A stretch of 64,000 bases of DNA from Afipia sp. (GTDB lineage Bacteria > Pseudomonadota > Alphaproteobacteria > Rhizobiales > Xanthobacteraceae), in NCBI GenBank assembly GCA_017308575.1, contig JAFKEQ010000001.1:930001-994000 (forward strand), given 5' to 3'. This document shows, in pieces, positions 47,364 through 56,301 of this stretch. A program made the position numbers and the translations under genes. Below the pieces are notes generated by a model. That model worked only from the letters and a program-made list of their open reading frames with translations. It ran no database searches and was not told the DNA's origin. How positions within the stretch are numbered: the stretch's first letter is position 1; each line of letters opens with the position of its first letter.

Positions 47364-47404
47364 AACCCCCTCACCCCAACCCTCTCCCCCGAGGGGAGAG
47401 GGGG
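47364..47404. repeat. Family 3 repeat flanking the DUF559 gene (metF side)
   Basis: AACCCCCTCACCCCAACCCT then CTCCCCCGAGGGGAGAGGGG. Read on the minus strand it matches the copy at 46961-46998 at 34 of about 37 positions, so the two are inverted repeats around the DUF559 gene. Confidence 0.9.
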
Positions 47405-47431
47405 AAGAAACCGCGCAGCCCGACAACAAAA

Positions 47432-48340
47432 TCACGCCGCCTTCTGTGTGCTGTTCGGGCGGATGCCGAGCAGGTGGCTGATCGCGAACACGAGATCAGC
47501 GCGGTTCATGGTGTAGAAGTGGAAGTTCTCCACGCCCTGCTTGGCGAGCTTCTGCACCTGTCCGGCGGCAACGGTGGCGGCGACAAGGCGGCGCGTGTCG
47601 GCATCGTCGTCGAGTCCTTCAAACTTTGCTTCCAGCCAGTCCGGAATCGTCGCGCCCGCGCGGGTCGCGAAATTCTTCGCCAGCTTGAAATTCTGCACCG
47701 GCAGGATGCCCGGCACGATCGGAATGGTGATTCCCGCCGCGCGCACGCGGTCGAGATAGCGATAGTAGAGATCGTTGTCGAAGAAGAACTGGGTGATGGC
47801 GCGCGTCGCGCCGGCATCGACCTTGGCCTTCAGCGCATCGATGTCGGCATCGAGGCTTTTGCTTTCCGGATGCTTCTCGGGATAAGCCGAGACGCTGACT
47901 TCCATATCGGGATGATTGCGCTTGATCGCGGCGACGAGATCGGACGATTGCTGGTAGCCTTCGGGATGTGCCGCGTATCGGGTGCCGATGCCGGTGGTCG
48001 GATCGCCGCGCAGCGCCACGATGTGACGTACACCGACGTCATGATAGCGATCCACGACCTCGTCGATGTCGCCCTTGGTCGCGGCGACGCAGGTGAGATG
48101 CGCGGCCGGAGTCAATTTGGTTTCACCGAGAATCCGCGCGATGGTCGAATGGGTGCGCTCGCGGGTCGAGCCGCCCGCGCCGTAGGTGACGGAGACGAAA
48201 TTCGGATTGAGCGGCGCCAGCCGGGTGACGACGTCCCACAGGCCGCGCTCCATCTCTTCCGTCTTCGGCGGAAAGAACTCGAACGAGATCGCCGGGCGTT
48301 TTTGTGCCCTGGCATCCGGTGTGGTGGTCTCGGTCGTCAC
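47432..48340 (-). CDS. metF: 5,10-methylenetetrahydrofolate reductase
   Basis: A FAD-dependent TIM-barrel enzyme of 302 residues, normal for bacterial MetF. Hallmarks: ISFEFFPPKTEEME with the catalytic Glu near residue 21, FVSVTYGAGGSTRERT, HLTCVAATKGDIDE, VALRGDPTTG, and ITQFFFDNDLYYRYLDRVRAAGI with PIVPGILPV. It reduces 5,10-methylenetetrahydrofolate to the 5-methyl form used by MetH. Upstream lies a 419-base gap with repeated TTCGCC-type boxes. The DUF559 cassette separates it from metH. Confidence 0.96.
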   Translation of the reverse strand: MTTETTTPDARAQKRPAISFEFFPPKTEEMERGLWDVVTRLAPLNPNFVSVTYGAGGSTRERTHSTIARILGETKLTPAAHLTCVAATKGDIDEVVDRYHDVGVRHIVALRGDPTTGIGTRYAAHPEGYQQSSDLVAAIKRNHPDMEVSVSAYPEKHPESKSLDADIDALKAKVDAGATRAITQFFFDNDLYYRYLDRVRAAGITIPIVPGILPVQNFKLAKNFATRAGATIPDWLEAKFEGLDDDADTRRLVAATVAAGQVQKLAKQGVENFHFYTMNRADLVFAISHLLGIRPNSTQKAA

Positions 48341-48759
48341 GCGTCTGAACTCCGTGAAGCGATGGCGGGTGTCTGGAATCGGGGCTGAAGGTGCGTCTCA
48401 ATTTCGCCTCTGTGAAACGGACTTCGCCGCCGTTTCGCCTTTTGCCTTAGATAGGCGGAAATCGCCGTTCCCGATAGCTCATCTTGGGCTGTTTTGCCGT
48501 GGGAAATCGCCCAAAACGATCCGGTTGGGCTAACGGAAAGTTGTCGGATGTCTCTGCTAAGTTTGATAAAAATGGCAAAAATAGGCGAATTTATCGGGAA
48601 TCCGCTCGAATACTTGCAAATGATCTGCGGATAACGGTGGGCAAATTTGTATGTATATCTATTTGTCATGGTTCTGCCCACTGGTCTAAGGTTTTGCGGG
48701 CGAGGTGGGTTGCCGACTCAGCCTTTGCCGGGCGTTCGCGAGCCGTTTAGCCTGCCGGA
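48341..48759. other. Long intergenic region upstream of metF with repeated TTCGCC-type boxes
   Basis: No convincing gene is seen here; short frames on both strands lack plausible starts and composition. The metF-proximal half holds TTTCGCC or CTTCGCC at 48402, 48422 and 48433, GGCGGAAATCGCC at 48454-48466, and GGGAAATCGCCC at 48501-48512. ATAGGCGGAA (48451) and ATAGGCGAA (48581) are near copies. The distal part (48540-48680) is AT-rich and probably contains promoters for divergent metF and the luciferase-like gene. A SAM-II or SAH riboswitch core was not found. Confidence 0.5.
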
Positions 48760-49779
48760 ATGATCCCAGTTTCCATCCTCGACCTCTCCGTCGTCACCAC
48801 TGGCACACCGCCCGCGCAGGCGCTGCGCAACAGCATCGATCTGGCGCGGCATGCGGATCGGCTCGGTTACACGCGCTATTGGCTGGCTGAGCATCACAGC
48901 CTCGCCTCGGTCGCATCCCCCGCGCCGGAAATCATGATCGGGCAGATCGCGGCGGCGACGCAGCGCATCCGCGTCGGCTCCGGCGGCGTGATGCTGCCGA
49001 ACCACGCGCCGCTGATGGTGGCCGAACGATTCAAAATGCTGGAGGCGCTGTTTCCCGGCCGCATCGACCTTGGCCTTGGCCGCGCGCCCGGCACCGACCA
49101 GACCACGATGCACGCGCTGCGCCAGCGCTTCGATCCGCGCGGCGGCGATGATTTCATCGAACGGCTGATCGAACTGACATTGTGGGATACGCGGGAATTT
49201 CCCGAAGGGCATCCGTACAACAACGTGCTCGCGATGCCGGACGATACGCGGCTGCCGCCGATCTGGCTGCTCGGATCGAGCGACTACAGCGCGCAGCTAT
49301 CGGCACAGATCGGCATGGGCTTCGCTTTCGCGCATCATTTCGCATCTCACGATGCGGCGGATGCGATGATTCACTATCGCGCGCATTTCAAGCCGTCGCG
49401 CTGGCGCGACAACCCGTATGCGATCCTCGCCATCGCGGTCATCATGGCCGAGACCGATGAAGAAGCGGATCGCCTGGCGATGTCGGCCGATCTCAACCGC
49501 CTGCTGCGCGATCGCGGGCAATACCGGCCGCTGCCGAGCATCGAGGAGGCGCAGGTCTATCCTTATTCGGAGGCCGAGCGCGCGCATATCGCGCGCAACC
49601 GGTCGCGGCTGTTCGTCGGCTCAAAGCAGACGATGATGGACAAAATCATGCCGCTGATCGAACTCTGCAAGGCCGATGAGGTGATGGTGATCACCGCGAC
49701 CTACGATCACGAAGCCCGCAAGCGGTCCTACAGCCTGGTGGCGGAGGCGTTCGGGGTTGGGACGCAGATGGTGGCGTAG
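48760..49779 (+). CDS. LLM class flavin-dependent oxidoreductase
   Basis: A luciferase-like monooxygenase family protein of 339 residues with a TIM-barrel fold. The N-terminus SILDLSVVTTGTPPAQALRNSIDLARHADRLGYTRYWLAEHH is characteristic of the YhbW/bacterial luciferase-like group. FKMLEALFPGRIDLGLGRAPG and the C-terminal FVGSKQTMMDKIMPLIELCKADEVMVIT also fit. It probably uses FMNH2 and O2. The substrate is unknown. It is divergent from metF, so a sulfur-related role is possible but unsupported. Confidence 0.88.
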   Translation: MIPVSILDLSVVTTGTPPAQALRNSIDLARHADRLGYTRYWLAEHHSLASVASPAPEIMIGQIAAATQRIRVGSGGVMLPNHAPLMVAERFKMLEALFPGRIDLGLGRAPGTDQTTMHALRQRFDPRGGDDFIERLIELTLWDTREFPEGHPYNNVLAMPDDTRLPPIWLLGSSDYSAQLSAQIGMGFAFAHHFASHDAADAMIHYRAHFKPSRWRDNPYAILAIAVIMAETDEEADRLAMSADLNRLLRDRGQYRPLPSIEEAQVYPYSEAERAHIARNRSRLFVGSKQTMMDKIMPLIELCKADEVMVITATYDHEARKRSYSLVAEAFGVGTQMVA

Positions 49780-49798
49780 TTAAAACCCAATCTATTCG

Positions 49799-49880
49799 CG
49801 TCATTGCGAGGAGCGCTTGCGACGAAGCAATCCAGCTTCCTTTTGTTGCTCTGGATTGCTTCGCTTCGCTCGCAATGACG
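49799..49880. repeat. REP-like palindromic repeat, family 1, copy F
   Basis: CGTCATTGCGAGGAGCGCTTG at the left end (first 20 bases are typical) and CGCTCGCAATGACG at the right, with GAAGCAATCCAG and CTGGATTGCTTC inner arms. It lies between the convergent luciferase-like and pheA genes. Confidence 0.85.
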
Positions 49881-49936
49881 ATCAAGCGTGATTGCCGGCA
49901 CAAGCCCGCGCATGACGGCTGATAAATTTACGTGAG

Positions 49937-50800
49937 CTACTCCGCAGCCTTTTCCGTGAAGGCAACACGGAACGGATGCGCCGGATAGACGCCGACGATG
50001 CGGAGTTCTTTCGAGAAGAACTTCAGTTCTTCCAGCGCGAAGGCGAGGTTACGGTCGTCCGGGTGGCCGTCGACATCGGCATAGAACTGCGTGGCGAAGA
50101 AGTTGCCTTCCACCATGTAGCTTTCCAGCTTGGTCATGTTGACGCCGTTGGTGGCGAAGCCGCCCATGGCCTTGTAAAGCGCGGCGGGAAGGTTGCGCAC
50201 GCGGAAAACAAATGTGGTCACCAGCGGGCCCGAACCTTTTTCCGGCCAGACAGGCTCGCGCGCGAGAATAACGAAGCGCGTGGTGTTGTGGCTCTCGTCC
50301 TCGATGTCCTCGGCAAGGATGTCGAGGCCGTAAATCTCGGCGGCGAGACGCGGCGCAATGGCGGCGCAGCTTTTATCGCCGCGCTCGGAGATGATGCGCG
50401 CCGCGCCGGCCGTGTCGGTTGCGATGATCGGCTTGATGCCGAGCTTGCGGATGATGTTGCGGCACTGGCCGATGGCGTGGACGTGGCTTTCGACAGTCTT
50501 GATGTCGCCGATCCTGGCGCCCCGTAGTCCCATCAACTGGTGGCGGATCGGCAGAAACCATTCGCCGACAATGAAAAGCCCGGACTGCGGCAAGAGGTGA
50601 TGAATGTCGGCAACCCGGCCCGCCAAGGTGTTCTCGATCGGGATCATGCCGAGATCCGCCTCGCCCGATGAAATCGCGGCCAGCGCGTCCTCGAAAGTCG
50701 CGCAGGGCATTGGCGTCGCATCGGGAAAGGCTTCCGCGATCGCGATGTGCGAGTTCGCTCCGGGTTCGCCCTGAAAGGCGATCTTCAATGGCTTGGTCAT
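49937..50800 (-). CDS. pheA: Prephenate dehydratase
   Basis: A monofunctional prephenate dehydratase of 287 residues. The catalytic domain (1-185) starts [22 protein letters not shown] and contains the TRF motif ([12 protein letters not shown]). The regulatory ACT domain (about 195-275) has [44 protein letters not shown], expected to bind phenylalanine. It converts prephenate to phenylpyruvate. Its ATG overlaps the kdsB stop by four bases, a coupled kdsB-pheA operon as in related Bradyrhizobium genomes. Confidence 0.95.
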   Translation of the reverse strand: MTKPLKIAFQGEPGANSHIAIAEAFPDATPMPCATFEDALAAISSGEADLGMIPIENTLAGRVADIHHLLPQSGLFIVGEWFLPIRHQLMGLRGARIGDIKTVESHVHAIGQCRNIIRKLGIKPIIATDTAGAARIISERGDKSCAAIAPRLAAEIYGLDILAEDIEDESHNTTRFVILAREPVWPEKGSGPLVTTFVFRVRNLPAALYKAMGGFATNGVNMTKLESYMVEGNFFATQFYADVDGHPDDRNLAFALEELKFFSKELRIVGVYPAHPFRVAFTEKAAE

Positions 50801-51543
50801 GAGGTCTTTCCTGCGAGCATGGTGCGCGCGGTCTCGAGATCGTGAGGCGTATCGACGCCCAGCGGCACCGTGTCAACCACGGCGACATCGATCCGCATGC
50901 CGGCCTCCAGCGCGCGAAGCTGCTCGAGCTTTTCGCGAATTTCCAGCGGTGAGGGCGGCAGGGCGACGAACCGCGCCAGCGCGGACCGGCGATAGGCATA
51001 AAGCCCGATGTGATGATAGCGCGGGCCGTCGCCGTAAGGCGCGGTGGCGCGGGTGAAATACAGCGCCCGCAGACGTGCGGGGCCGAGCTTTGAGCCGACC
51101 ACCTTCACCACGTTGGGATTGGTGTGCTCGTCGTCCTTGGTGATCACCGCGGCCAGCGTGGCGATATCCACCTGCGGATCGTCAAATGGGGACAGCACCG
51201 CCCTGACGGCGGCCGGTTCGATGGTGGGCAGGTCGCCCTGCACATTGATGACGGTCTCGATCTCGCCCGCGCCATCAATGGTCTGCAGAGCCTCGAAAAT
51301 CCGGTCGGAGCCGGAAGGATGGTCGGCGCGGGTCATGACGGCCTCGCCGCCATGGGCGGTCACGGCGCGCGCAATTTCCGGGGCGTCGGTGGCGACCACA
51401 ACCCGGCCGATCTGCGCTTCGGTGGCCCGGCGCAGCACATGGACGATCATCGGCAGGCCGCCGATGTCCAGCAGCGGCTTTCCCGGCAGGCGGGTGGCGG
51501 CCATACGGGCGGGAATCAGCACCAGGGCGCGGGTTTTTGTCAT
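50797..51543 (-). CDS. kdsB: 3-deoxy-manno-octulosonate cytidylyltransferase
   Basis: CMP-KDO synthetase, 248 residues. It activates KDO with CTP for lipopolysaccharide inner-core synthesis. The nucleotide-binding loop is [19 protein letters not shown] at the N-terminus. [39 protein letters not shown] (metal-binding Asp) and the C-terminal [29 protein letters not shown] all match the family. The ATG at 51543 is chosen because the family begins about eight residues before the IPAR motif; an upstream in-frame start at 51600 would add 19 unrelated residues. Confidence 0.95.
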   Translation of the reverse strand: MTKTRALVLIPARMAATRLPGKPLLDIGGLPMIVHVLRRATEAQIGRVVVATDAPEIARAVTAHGGEAVMTRADHPSGSDRIFEALQTIDGAGEIETVINVQGDLPTIEPAAVRAVLSPFDDPQVDIATLAAVITKDDEHTNPNVVKVVGSKLGPARLRALYFTRATAPYGDGPRYHHIGLYAYRRSALARFVALPPSPLEIREKLEQLRALEAGMRIDVAVVDTVPLGVDTPHDLETARTMLAGKTS

Positions 51544-51756
51544 GGTGTCGCAGGAGGGCGCAAATGGCCGAAATGGTGAGGAAATGACGGGACTTTTCAA
51601 GGAGTCGCGCGTTTATACGGGTTGCCAGAAGGCAGGCAAACCGTTATCTCGATCCCGCTGCCTGTATTGCGTTGCACGCCTGTTCCCGGTAGCAAATTCC
51701 ATGGTCGCTTGAGGCGGCCCAACGTGACGATTTTCCGGCTTGGGGCCTGATCGAAA

Positions 51757-52308
51757 ATGGACTCCTTCGAACTCAATAAGGTTATGGGCGCGGTGCTCGG
51801 CACCTGCCTCGTTCTGCTCTCCATGAACATGGCCGCCAACGCCATTTTCTCCTCGAAGGCGCCGGAAAAGCCGGGCTTCGAGATCGCGGTGAAGGAAGAA
51901 GGCGCTGCCGGTGCTCCTGCGGCCGCTGCCGCGCCGAGCGAGCCGATCGAGAAGCTGCTGCAGACCGCTTCGATCGAGAAGGGCGCCGCCGCCGCCAAGA
52001 AGTGCGCCGCCTGCCACTCCTTCGAGAAGAACGGCCCGAACAAGGTCGGTCCGAACCTGTACGGCATCGTCGATGACGAAGTCGGCCATGGCCGCAACGG
52101 TTTCAACTTCTCCGCAGCCATGAAGGCCAAGGGCGGCAAGTGGACCTATGACGACCTCAACAAGTTTATCGCCAACCCGAAGGCGACTGTTCCCGGCACC
52201 GCGATGGGCTTCGCCGGCATTCAGAAGGACAGCGAGCGCGCCGACGTGATCGCTTACCTGCGCACGCTGGCCGATACGCCGGTGCCGCTGCCGACGGCGA
52301 GCAAGTAA
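51757..52308 (+). CDS. cycM: Membrane-anchored cytochrome c (CycM type)
   Basis: A 183-residue class I c-type cytochrome. An uncleaved N-terminal membrane anchor (residues 8-31) is followed by an Ala/Pro/Glu linker and a periplasmic haem domain with CAACH (Cys83, Cys86, His87). Met150 in GTAMGFAG is the expected sixth ligand. This matches CycM of Bradyrhizobium japonicum, which carries electrons from the bc1 complex to the aa3 oxidase (established). It is divergent from kdsB-pheA. A hairpin terminator follows. Confidence 0.95.
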   Translation: MDSFELNKVMGAVLGTCLVLLSMNMAANAIFSSKAPEKPGFEIAVKEEGAAGAPAAAAAPSEPIEKLLQTASIEKGAAAAKKCAACHSFEKNGPNKVGPNLYGIVDDEVGHGRNGFNFSAAMKAKGGKWTYDDLNKFIANPKATVPGTAMGFAGIQKDSERADVIAYLRTLADTPVPLPTASK

Positions 52309-52341
52309 ACTTCCTCGGGTGACAGAAATTTAATTTGGAAT

Positions 52342-52364
52342 GGCCAGGCTTGCCTGGCCGTTTT
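52342..52364 (+). terminator. Rho-independent terminator of cycM
   Basis: GGCCAGGC-TT-GCCTGGCC followed by GTTTT, 33 bases after the cycM stop codon. Confidence 0.85.
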
Positions 52365-52508
52365 GCTTTGTGAATTCTGCGCGTTGCGGTGGGACAATTC
52401 GACCGCAAAGAAGGTTGCCGGCGGGCTGGCATCATATCCAAAAACCGACATAATCGGCCCGGACGTTTGCTTCGGTCGTCGTTTGGATCAGCAACAGGAA
52501 TATTCGAT

Positions 52509-54395
52509 TTGAGCATTTCCCGCCGTCGTCTTCTTCAGAGCGGAGCATTCGTTGCAACGGCCCCGATGCTGAAAGCGGCGGGCCTCGATGTGATCGCGTC
52601 CGCGCAGGCGCAATCTCCTGCGCCGGCGTGGCGGCACGCACTGTCGCTGTTCGGCGACGTCAAGTATCCGGCGGACTTCAAGCGCTTCGACTACGTCAAT
52701 CCGGATGCGCCCAAGGGCGGTGTCGCGCGGCAGATTTCCATCGGCACCTTCGACAATTTCAATCTCGTGGTCGCCGGTGTGAAGGGCAACATCGCACCGG
52801 CGGTGGGCCTGATCTACGAGACGCTGATGACGCGCTCGCAGGACGAGGCGTCGAGCCAGTACGGACTGCTGGCGGAAGCCGCGATGCATCCCGACGATCA
52901 TTCGTGGGTGGTCTATCGCCTGCGCAAGGACGCGAAGTGGAACGACGGCAAGCCGGTGACACCGGACGACGTGCTGTTCTCGATGGACGTGCTGAAAAAA
53001 TACAGCCCGATGTATTCGTCCTACTACAAGCATGTGGTGAAGACGGAGAAAGTCGGCGATCGCGACGTCAAGTTCACCTTCGACGCGCCCGGCAACCGTG
53101 AATTACCGGCCATCGTGGGCGAATTGCTGGTACTGCCGAAGCACTGGTGGGAAGGCACCGACAGCGACGGCCGCAAGCGCGACATCGGCGCGACCACGCT
53201 GGAAAAGCCGCTGGGCTCCGGACCTTATGCGATCAAGGATTTTGTCGCGGGCCGCTCCGTGACGCTTGAGCGCGTGAAGACGTACTGGGGCGAGAAGCTG
53301 CCGGTCCGCATCGGTCAGGACAATCTGGACGAGCTTCGCTACGAATTCTTCCGCGATACGACGGTGTCGCTTGAAGCCTTCAAGGCGGATCAGGCGGACT
53401 GGATTCTCGAATCCTCCGCGAAGAACTGGGCGACAGCCTACGATTTTCCGGCGGTGACCGAGAAGCGCGTGGTGCTGGAGGAATTTCCGATCAACGATTC
53501 CGGCCGGATGCAGGCGTTCGCCTTCAACATCCGCCGACCCCTGTTCTCGGACAAGCGCGTGCGCCGCGCGTTCAACTATGCGTTCGACTTCGAGGAAATG
53601 AACAAGCAGCTGTTCTATGGGCAATACAAGCGCATCAACAGCTATTTCGAAGGCACCGAGCTTGCGAGTACCGGCATCCCGCAGGGCAAGGAACTCGAAA
53701 TCCTGAAAGAGGTATACGGCGACATTCCGCCGGAGGTGATCGCGCAGCCCTATCAGAATCCCGTCGGCGGCGATCCGGAGAAAGTGCGCGAGAATCGCCG
53801 TCAGTCGACGCGCCTGTTGAAGGAAGCCGGCTATGAAGTCCGCGACCAGAGGCTGGTCGACAAGGATGGCAAGCCGGTCGCCGTGGAATTCCTGGTGTCG
53901 AATCCGGCGACTGAACGCGTGGTGCTGTTCTACAAGCCGTCGCTGGAACGTCTCGGTATGGGCGTGACCGTTCGCACGGTCGACGACGCGCAATATCAGA
54001 ACCGTGTGCGCAATTTCGATTTCGACATCATCGTCGACATCTGGGGCCAGTCGCTCTCCCCCGGCAATGAGCAGCGCGATTTCTGGGGCAGCGAAGCCGC
54101 CAAGATACCGGGATCGCGCAACACCGTCGGCATCGAAAATCCCGTAGTGGACAAGCTGATCGACAAGGTGATTTTCGCCTCCGATCGCGAAACGCTGGTA
54201 GCGGCGACGCGGGCGCTCGATCGCGTGCTGCTGTGGCACTATTACGTGGTGCCGCAATACACCTATGGATTCCTTCGCTATGCGCGCTGGGATCGCTTCA
54301 GCCATGCTCCGCTGCCGAAATACGGCCGGTCCGGTCTGCCGAGCCTGTGGTGGTTTGACAAGGACAAGGCCGAGAAGATCGGCAGGCGTTCTTGA
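52509..54395 (+). CDS. yejA: Peptide ABC transporter substrate-binding protein YejA (copy 1)
   Basis: A family 5 extracellular binding protein of 628 residues. The N-terminus ISRRRLLQSGAFVATAPML with later ASAQAQ is a Tat signal. The mature part reads SLFGDVKYPADFKRFDYVNPDAPKGG, the signature of YejA-type oligopeptide receptors. No ATG fits; TTG at 52509 with AACAGGA upstream starts the protein just before the twin arginines. A longer frame from 52389 would bury the signal. Yej systems import peptides, such as microcin C in E. coli, and antimicrobial peptides in rhizobia and Brucella. It overlaps the second yejA copy by four bases. Confidence 0.9.
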   Translation: MSISRRRLLQSGAFVATAPMLKAAGLDVIASAQAQSPAPAWRHALSLFGDVKYPADFKRFDYVNPDAPKGGVARQISIGTFDNFNLVVAGVKGNIAPAVGLIYETLMTRSQDEASSQYGLLAEAAMHPDDHSWVVYRLRKDAKWNDGKPVTPDDVLFSMDVLKKYSPMYSSYYKHVVKTEKVGDRDVKFTFDAPGNRELPAIVGELLVLPKHWWEGTDSDGRKRDIGATTLEKPLGSGPYAIKDFVAGRSVTLERVKTYWGEKLPVRIGQDNLDELRYEFFRDTTVSLEAFKADQADWILESSAKNWATAYDFPAVTEKRVVLEEFPINDSGRMQAFAFNIRRPLFSDKRVRRAFNYAFDFEEMNKQLFYGQYKRINSYFEGTELASTGIPQGKELEILKEVYGDIPPEVIAQPYQNPVGGDPEKVRENRRQSTRLLKEAGYEVRDQRLVDKDGKPVAVEFLVSNPATERVVLFYKPSLERLGMGVTVRTVDDAQYQNRVRNFDFDIIVDIWGQSLSPGNEQRDFWGSEAAKIPGSRNTVGIENPVVDKLIDKVIFASDRETLVAATRALDRVLLWHYYVVPQYTYGFLRYARWDRFSHAPLPKYGRSGLPSLWWFDKDKAEKIGRRS

Positions 54396-56299
54396 CGGGC
54401 TTTTCGCGGCGAAGTGTTCTGGTTCTGGGCGGCAGCGCACTGGCTGCGGGATGGGCGCGCGCGGGACTTGCGCAGTCGAGCGTGGAAAGCTCGCTCGACG
54501 TTCATGGCATGTCGGCGTTCGGCGATCTGAAATATCCGGCAGGGTTTTCCAATTTCGATTATGTGAATCCGGCTGCGCCCAAGGGCGGCGTGTTTTCATC
54601 GGTGCCGTGGTCGCGCGCCTACAACCAGTCGTTCCAGACCTTCAATTCGCTGAACAGCTTCATTCTCAAGGGCGATGGCGCGGTCGGCATGGACCAGACC
54701 TTCGCGTCGCTGATGGTCCGCGCCGCCGACGAGCCCGACGCGATGTATGGCCTTGTCGCGACGTCGGTGCGGATTTCGCCGGACAAACTGACCTATCGCT
54801 TCACGCTGCGGCCGGAGGCGACATTCCATGACGGCAGCAAGCTCACCGCGCAGGACGTGGCGTTCTCCTTCAATGTCCTGAAAGAGAAGGGCCATCCGAT
54901 TATTCAGCAGCAGCTCCGCGACATGGTGAAGGCGGAAGCGAATGACGATGCGACGGTGACGGTGACCTTCGCGGCCAAACGCGGGCGCGACGTGCCGCTC
55001 TATGTCGCGAGCCTGCCGATCTTCTCCAAGGCCTATTACGGCAAGAAGCCGTTCGAGGAATCGACGCTTGAAACGCCGCTCGGCTCCGGTCCCTACAAGG
55101 TCGGGCGCTTCGAGCCCGGCCGTTACATCGAATACGATCGCGTCAAGGACTGGTGGGCGAAGGACCTGCCGGTGTCGCGCGGCGCGTTCAACTTCGACAC
55201 CGTGCGCTATGAATTCTATCGCGACCGCGACGTCGCTTTTGAAGGCTTCACCGGCCGCAACTATCTTTACCGTGAGGAATTCACCGCGCGGATCTGGAAC
55301 ACGCGTTACGATTTTCCCGCGATCAAGGATGGGCGCGTCAAGCAGGAAACCCTGCCCGACGAGACACCGTCCGGCGCGCAGGGCTGGTTTCTCAACACGC
55401 GCCGCGAACAGTTCAAGGACCCGCGCGTGCGCGAGGCGCTGATCGACGCCTTCGATTTCGAATGGACCAACAAGACCATCATGTACGGCGCTTACGCGCG
55501 CACAGTCTCGCCGTTCCAGAATTCGGATCTGATGGCGAGCGGCATGCCGCCTGCGGAAGAACTGAAACTGCTCGAGCCGTTTCGCGGGCAGGTGCCCGAT
55601 GAAGTGTTCGGCGCACCGTTCACGCCGCCGGTGACCGACGGTTCGGGGCAGGATCGCACGCTGCTGCGCAAGGCCTCGCAATTGCTCAACGAAGCGGGAT
55701 GTCCGATCAAGGACGGCAAGCGACGGTTACCCAACGGCGATGTGTTCCGGCTGGAATTCCTGCTCGATGAGCCAGCCTTCCAGGCACACCACGCACCCTA
55801 TGTGAAGAATCTCGCGACGCTCGGAATCGAAGCCAGTGTGCGGCTGGTCGATCCGGTGCAGCACCGCGCGCGCCTCGACGATTTCGATTTCGATGCCGCG
55901 ATCCAGCGCTTCAGCATGTCGTCCACGCCCGGCGACGCGATGCGGACGTTCTTCTCCTCGCAGGTTGCCGACGTTAAAGGTTCGCAAAATCTTTCTGGCA
56001 TCAAGAGCCCTGCGCTCGATGCGCTGATCGAGCGCATCATCGCCGCCAACGATCGCGACGAACTGCGGATCGCATGCCGCGCGTTCGATCGCGTGTTCCG
56101 CGCGGGGCGTTACTGGGTGCCGCAGTGGTATTCGTCCAGCCACCGCGTGGCCTATTGGGATGTCTTCGCCCATTCGCCGACCATTCCGCGTTATGCAGGC
56201 GGTGTCGGCGCGCCGGATCTGTGGTGGCAGGATGACGCCAAGGCGAGGAAGCCCGAGCAGGCGAAACCCGAACCGTCGAAATCCGGCCAGGCGAAATAA
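54392..56299 (+). CDS. yejA: Peptide ABC transporter substrate-binding protein YejA (copy 2)
   Basis: A second family 5 binding protein, 635 residues, paralogous to the gene before it (both have FGDLKYPAGFSNFDYVNPAAPKGG-like starts, LDTPLGSGPY-like and RREQFKDPRVREALIDAFDFEW-like segments). A Tat signal is present (FSRRSVLVLGGSALAAGWARAGLAQ). The start is TTG overlapping the previous stop (TTGA), so translation is coupled. The tail ends with a Lys/Pro/Glu repeat (KPEQAKPEPSKSGQAK). yejB follows after two bases. Having two receptors for one transporter suggests a broadened or split peptide range. Confidence 0.9.
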   Translation: MTGFSRRSVLVLGGSALAAGWARAGLAQSSVESSLDVHGMSAFGDLKYPAGFSNFDYVNPAAPKGGVFSSVPWSRAYNQSFQTFNSLNSFILKGDGAVGMDQTFASLMVRAADEPDAMYGLVATSVRISPDKLTYRFTLRPEATFHDGSKLTAQDVAFSFNVLKEKGHPIIQQQLRDMVKAEANDDATVTVTFAAKRGRDVPLYVASLPIFSKAYYGKKPFEESTLETPLGSGPYKVGRFEPGRYIEYDRVKDWWAKDLPVSRGAFNFDTVRYEFYRDRDVAFEGFTGRNYLYREEFTARIWNTRYDFPAIKDGRVKQETLPDETPSGAQGWFLNTRREQFKDPRVREALIDAFDFEWTNKTIMYGAYARTVSPFQNSDLMASGMPPAEELKLLEPFRGQVPDEVFGAPFTPPVTDGSGQDRTLLRKASQLLNEAGCPIKDGKRRLPNGDVFRLEFLLDEPAFQAHHAPYVKNLATLGIEASVRLVDPVQHRARLDDFDFDAAIQRFSMSSTPGDAMRTFFSSQVADVKGSQNLSGIKSPALDALIERIIAANDRDELRIACRAFDRVFRAGRYWVPQWYSSSHRVAYWDVFAHSPTIPRYAGGVGAPDLWWQDDAKARKPEQAKPEPSKSGQAK

Positions 56300-56301
56300 C
56301 C

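Noticed and set aside
46961..47404. Classical insertion sequence around the DUF559 gene
   Set aside because: No transposase fold and no evident target-site duplication. The ends are short self-complementary repeats, so a REP-like or homing-type element fits better.
48337..48750. Possible small genes in the metF upstream gap (114 codons minus, 88 codons plus)
   Set aside because: No good ribosome-binding sites, no domain, and the composition differs from neighbouring genes. The region is better explained as regulatory.
48341..48759. SAM-II or SAH riboswitch upstream of metF
   Set aside because: The conserved core elements of these riboswitches were looked for on the minus strand and not found.
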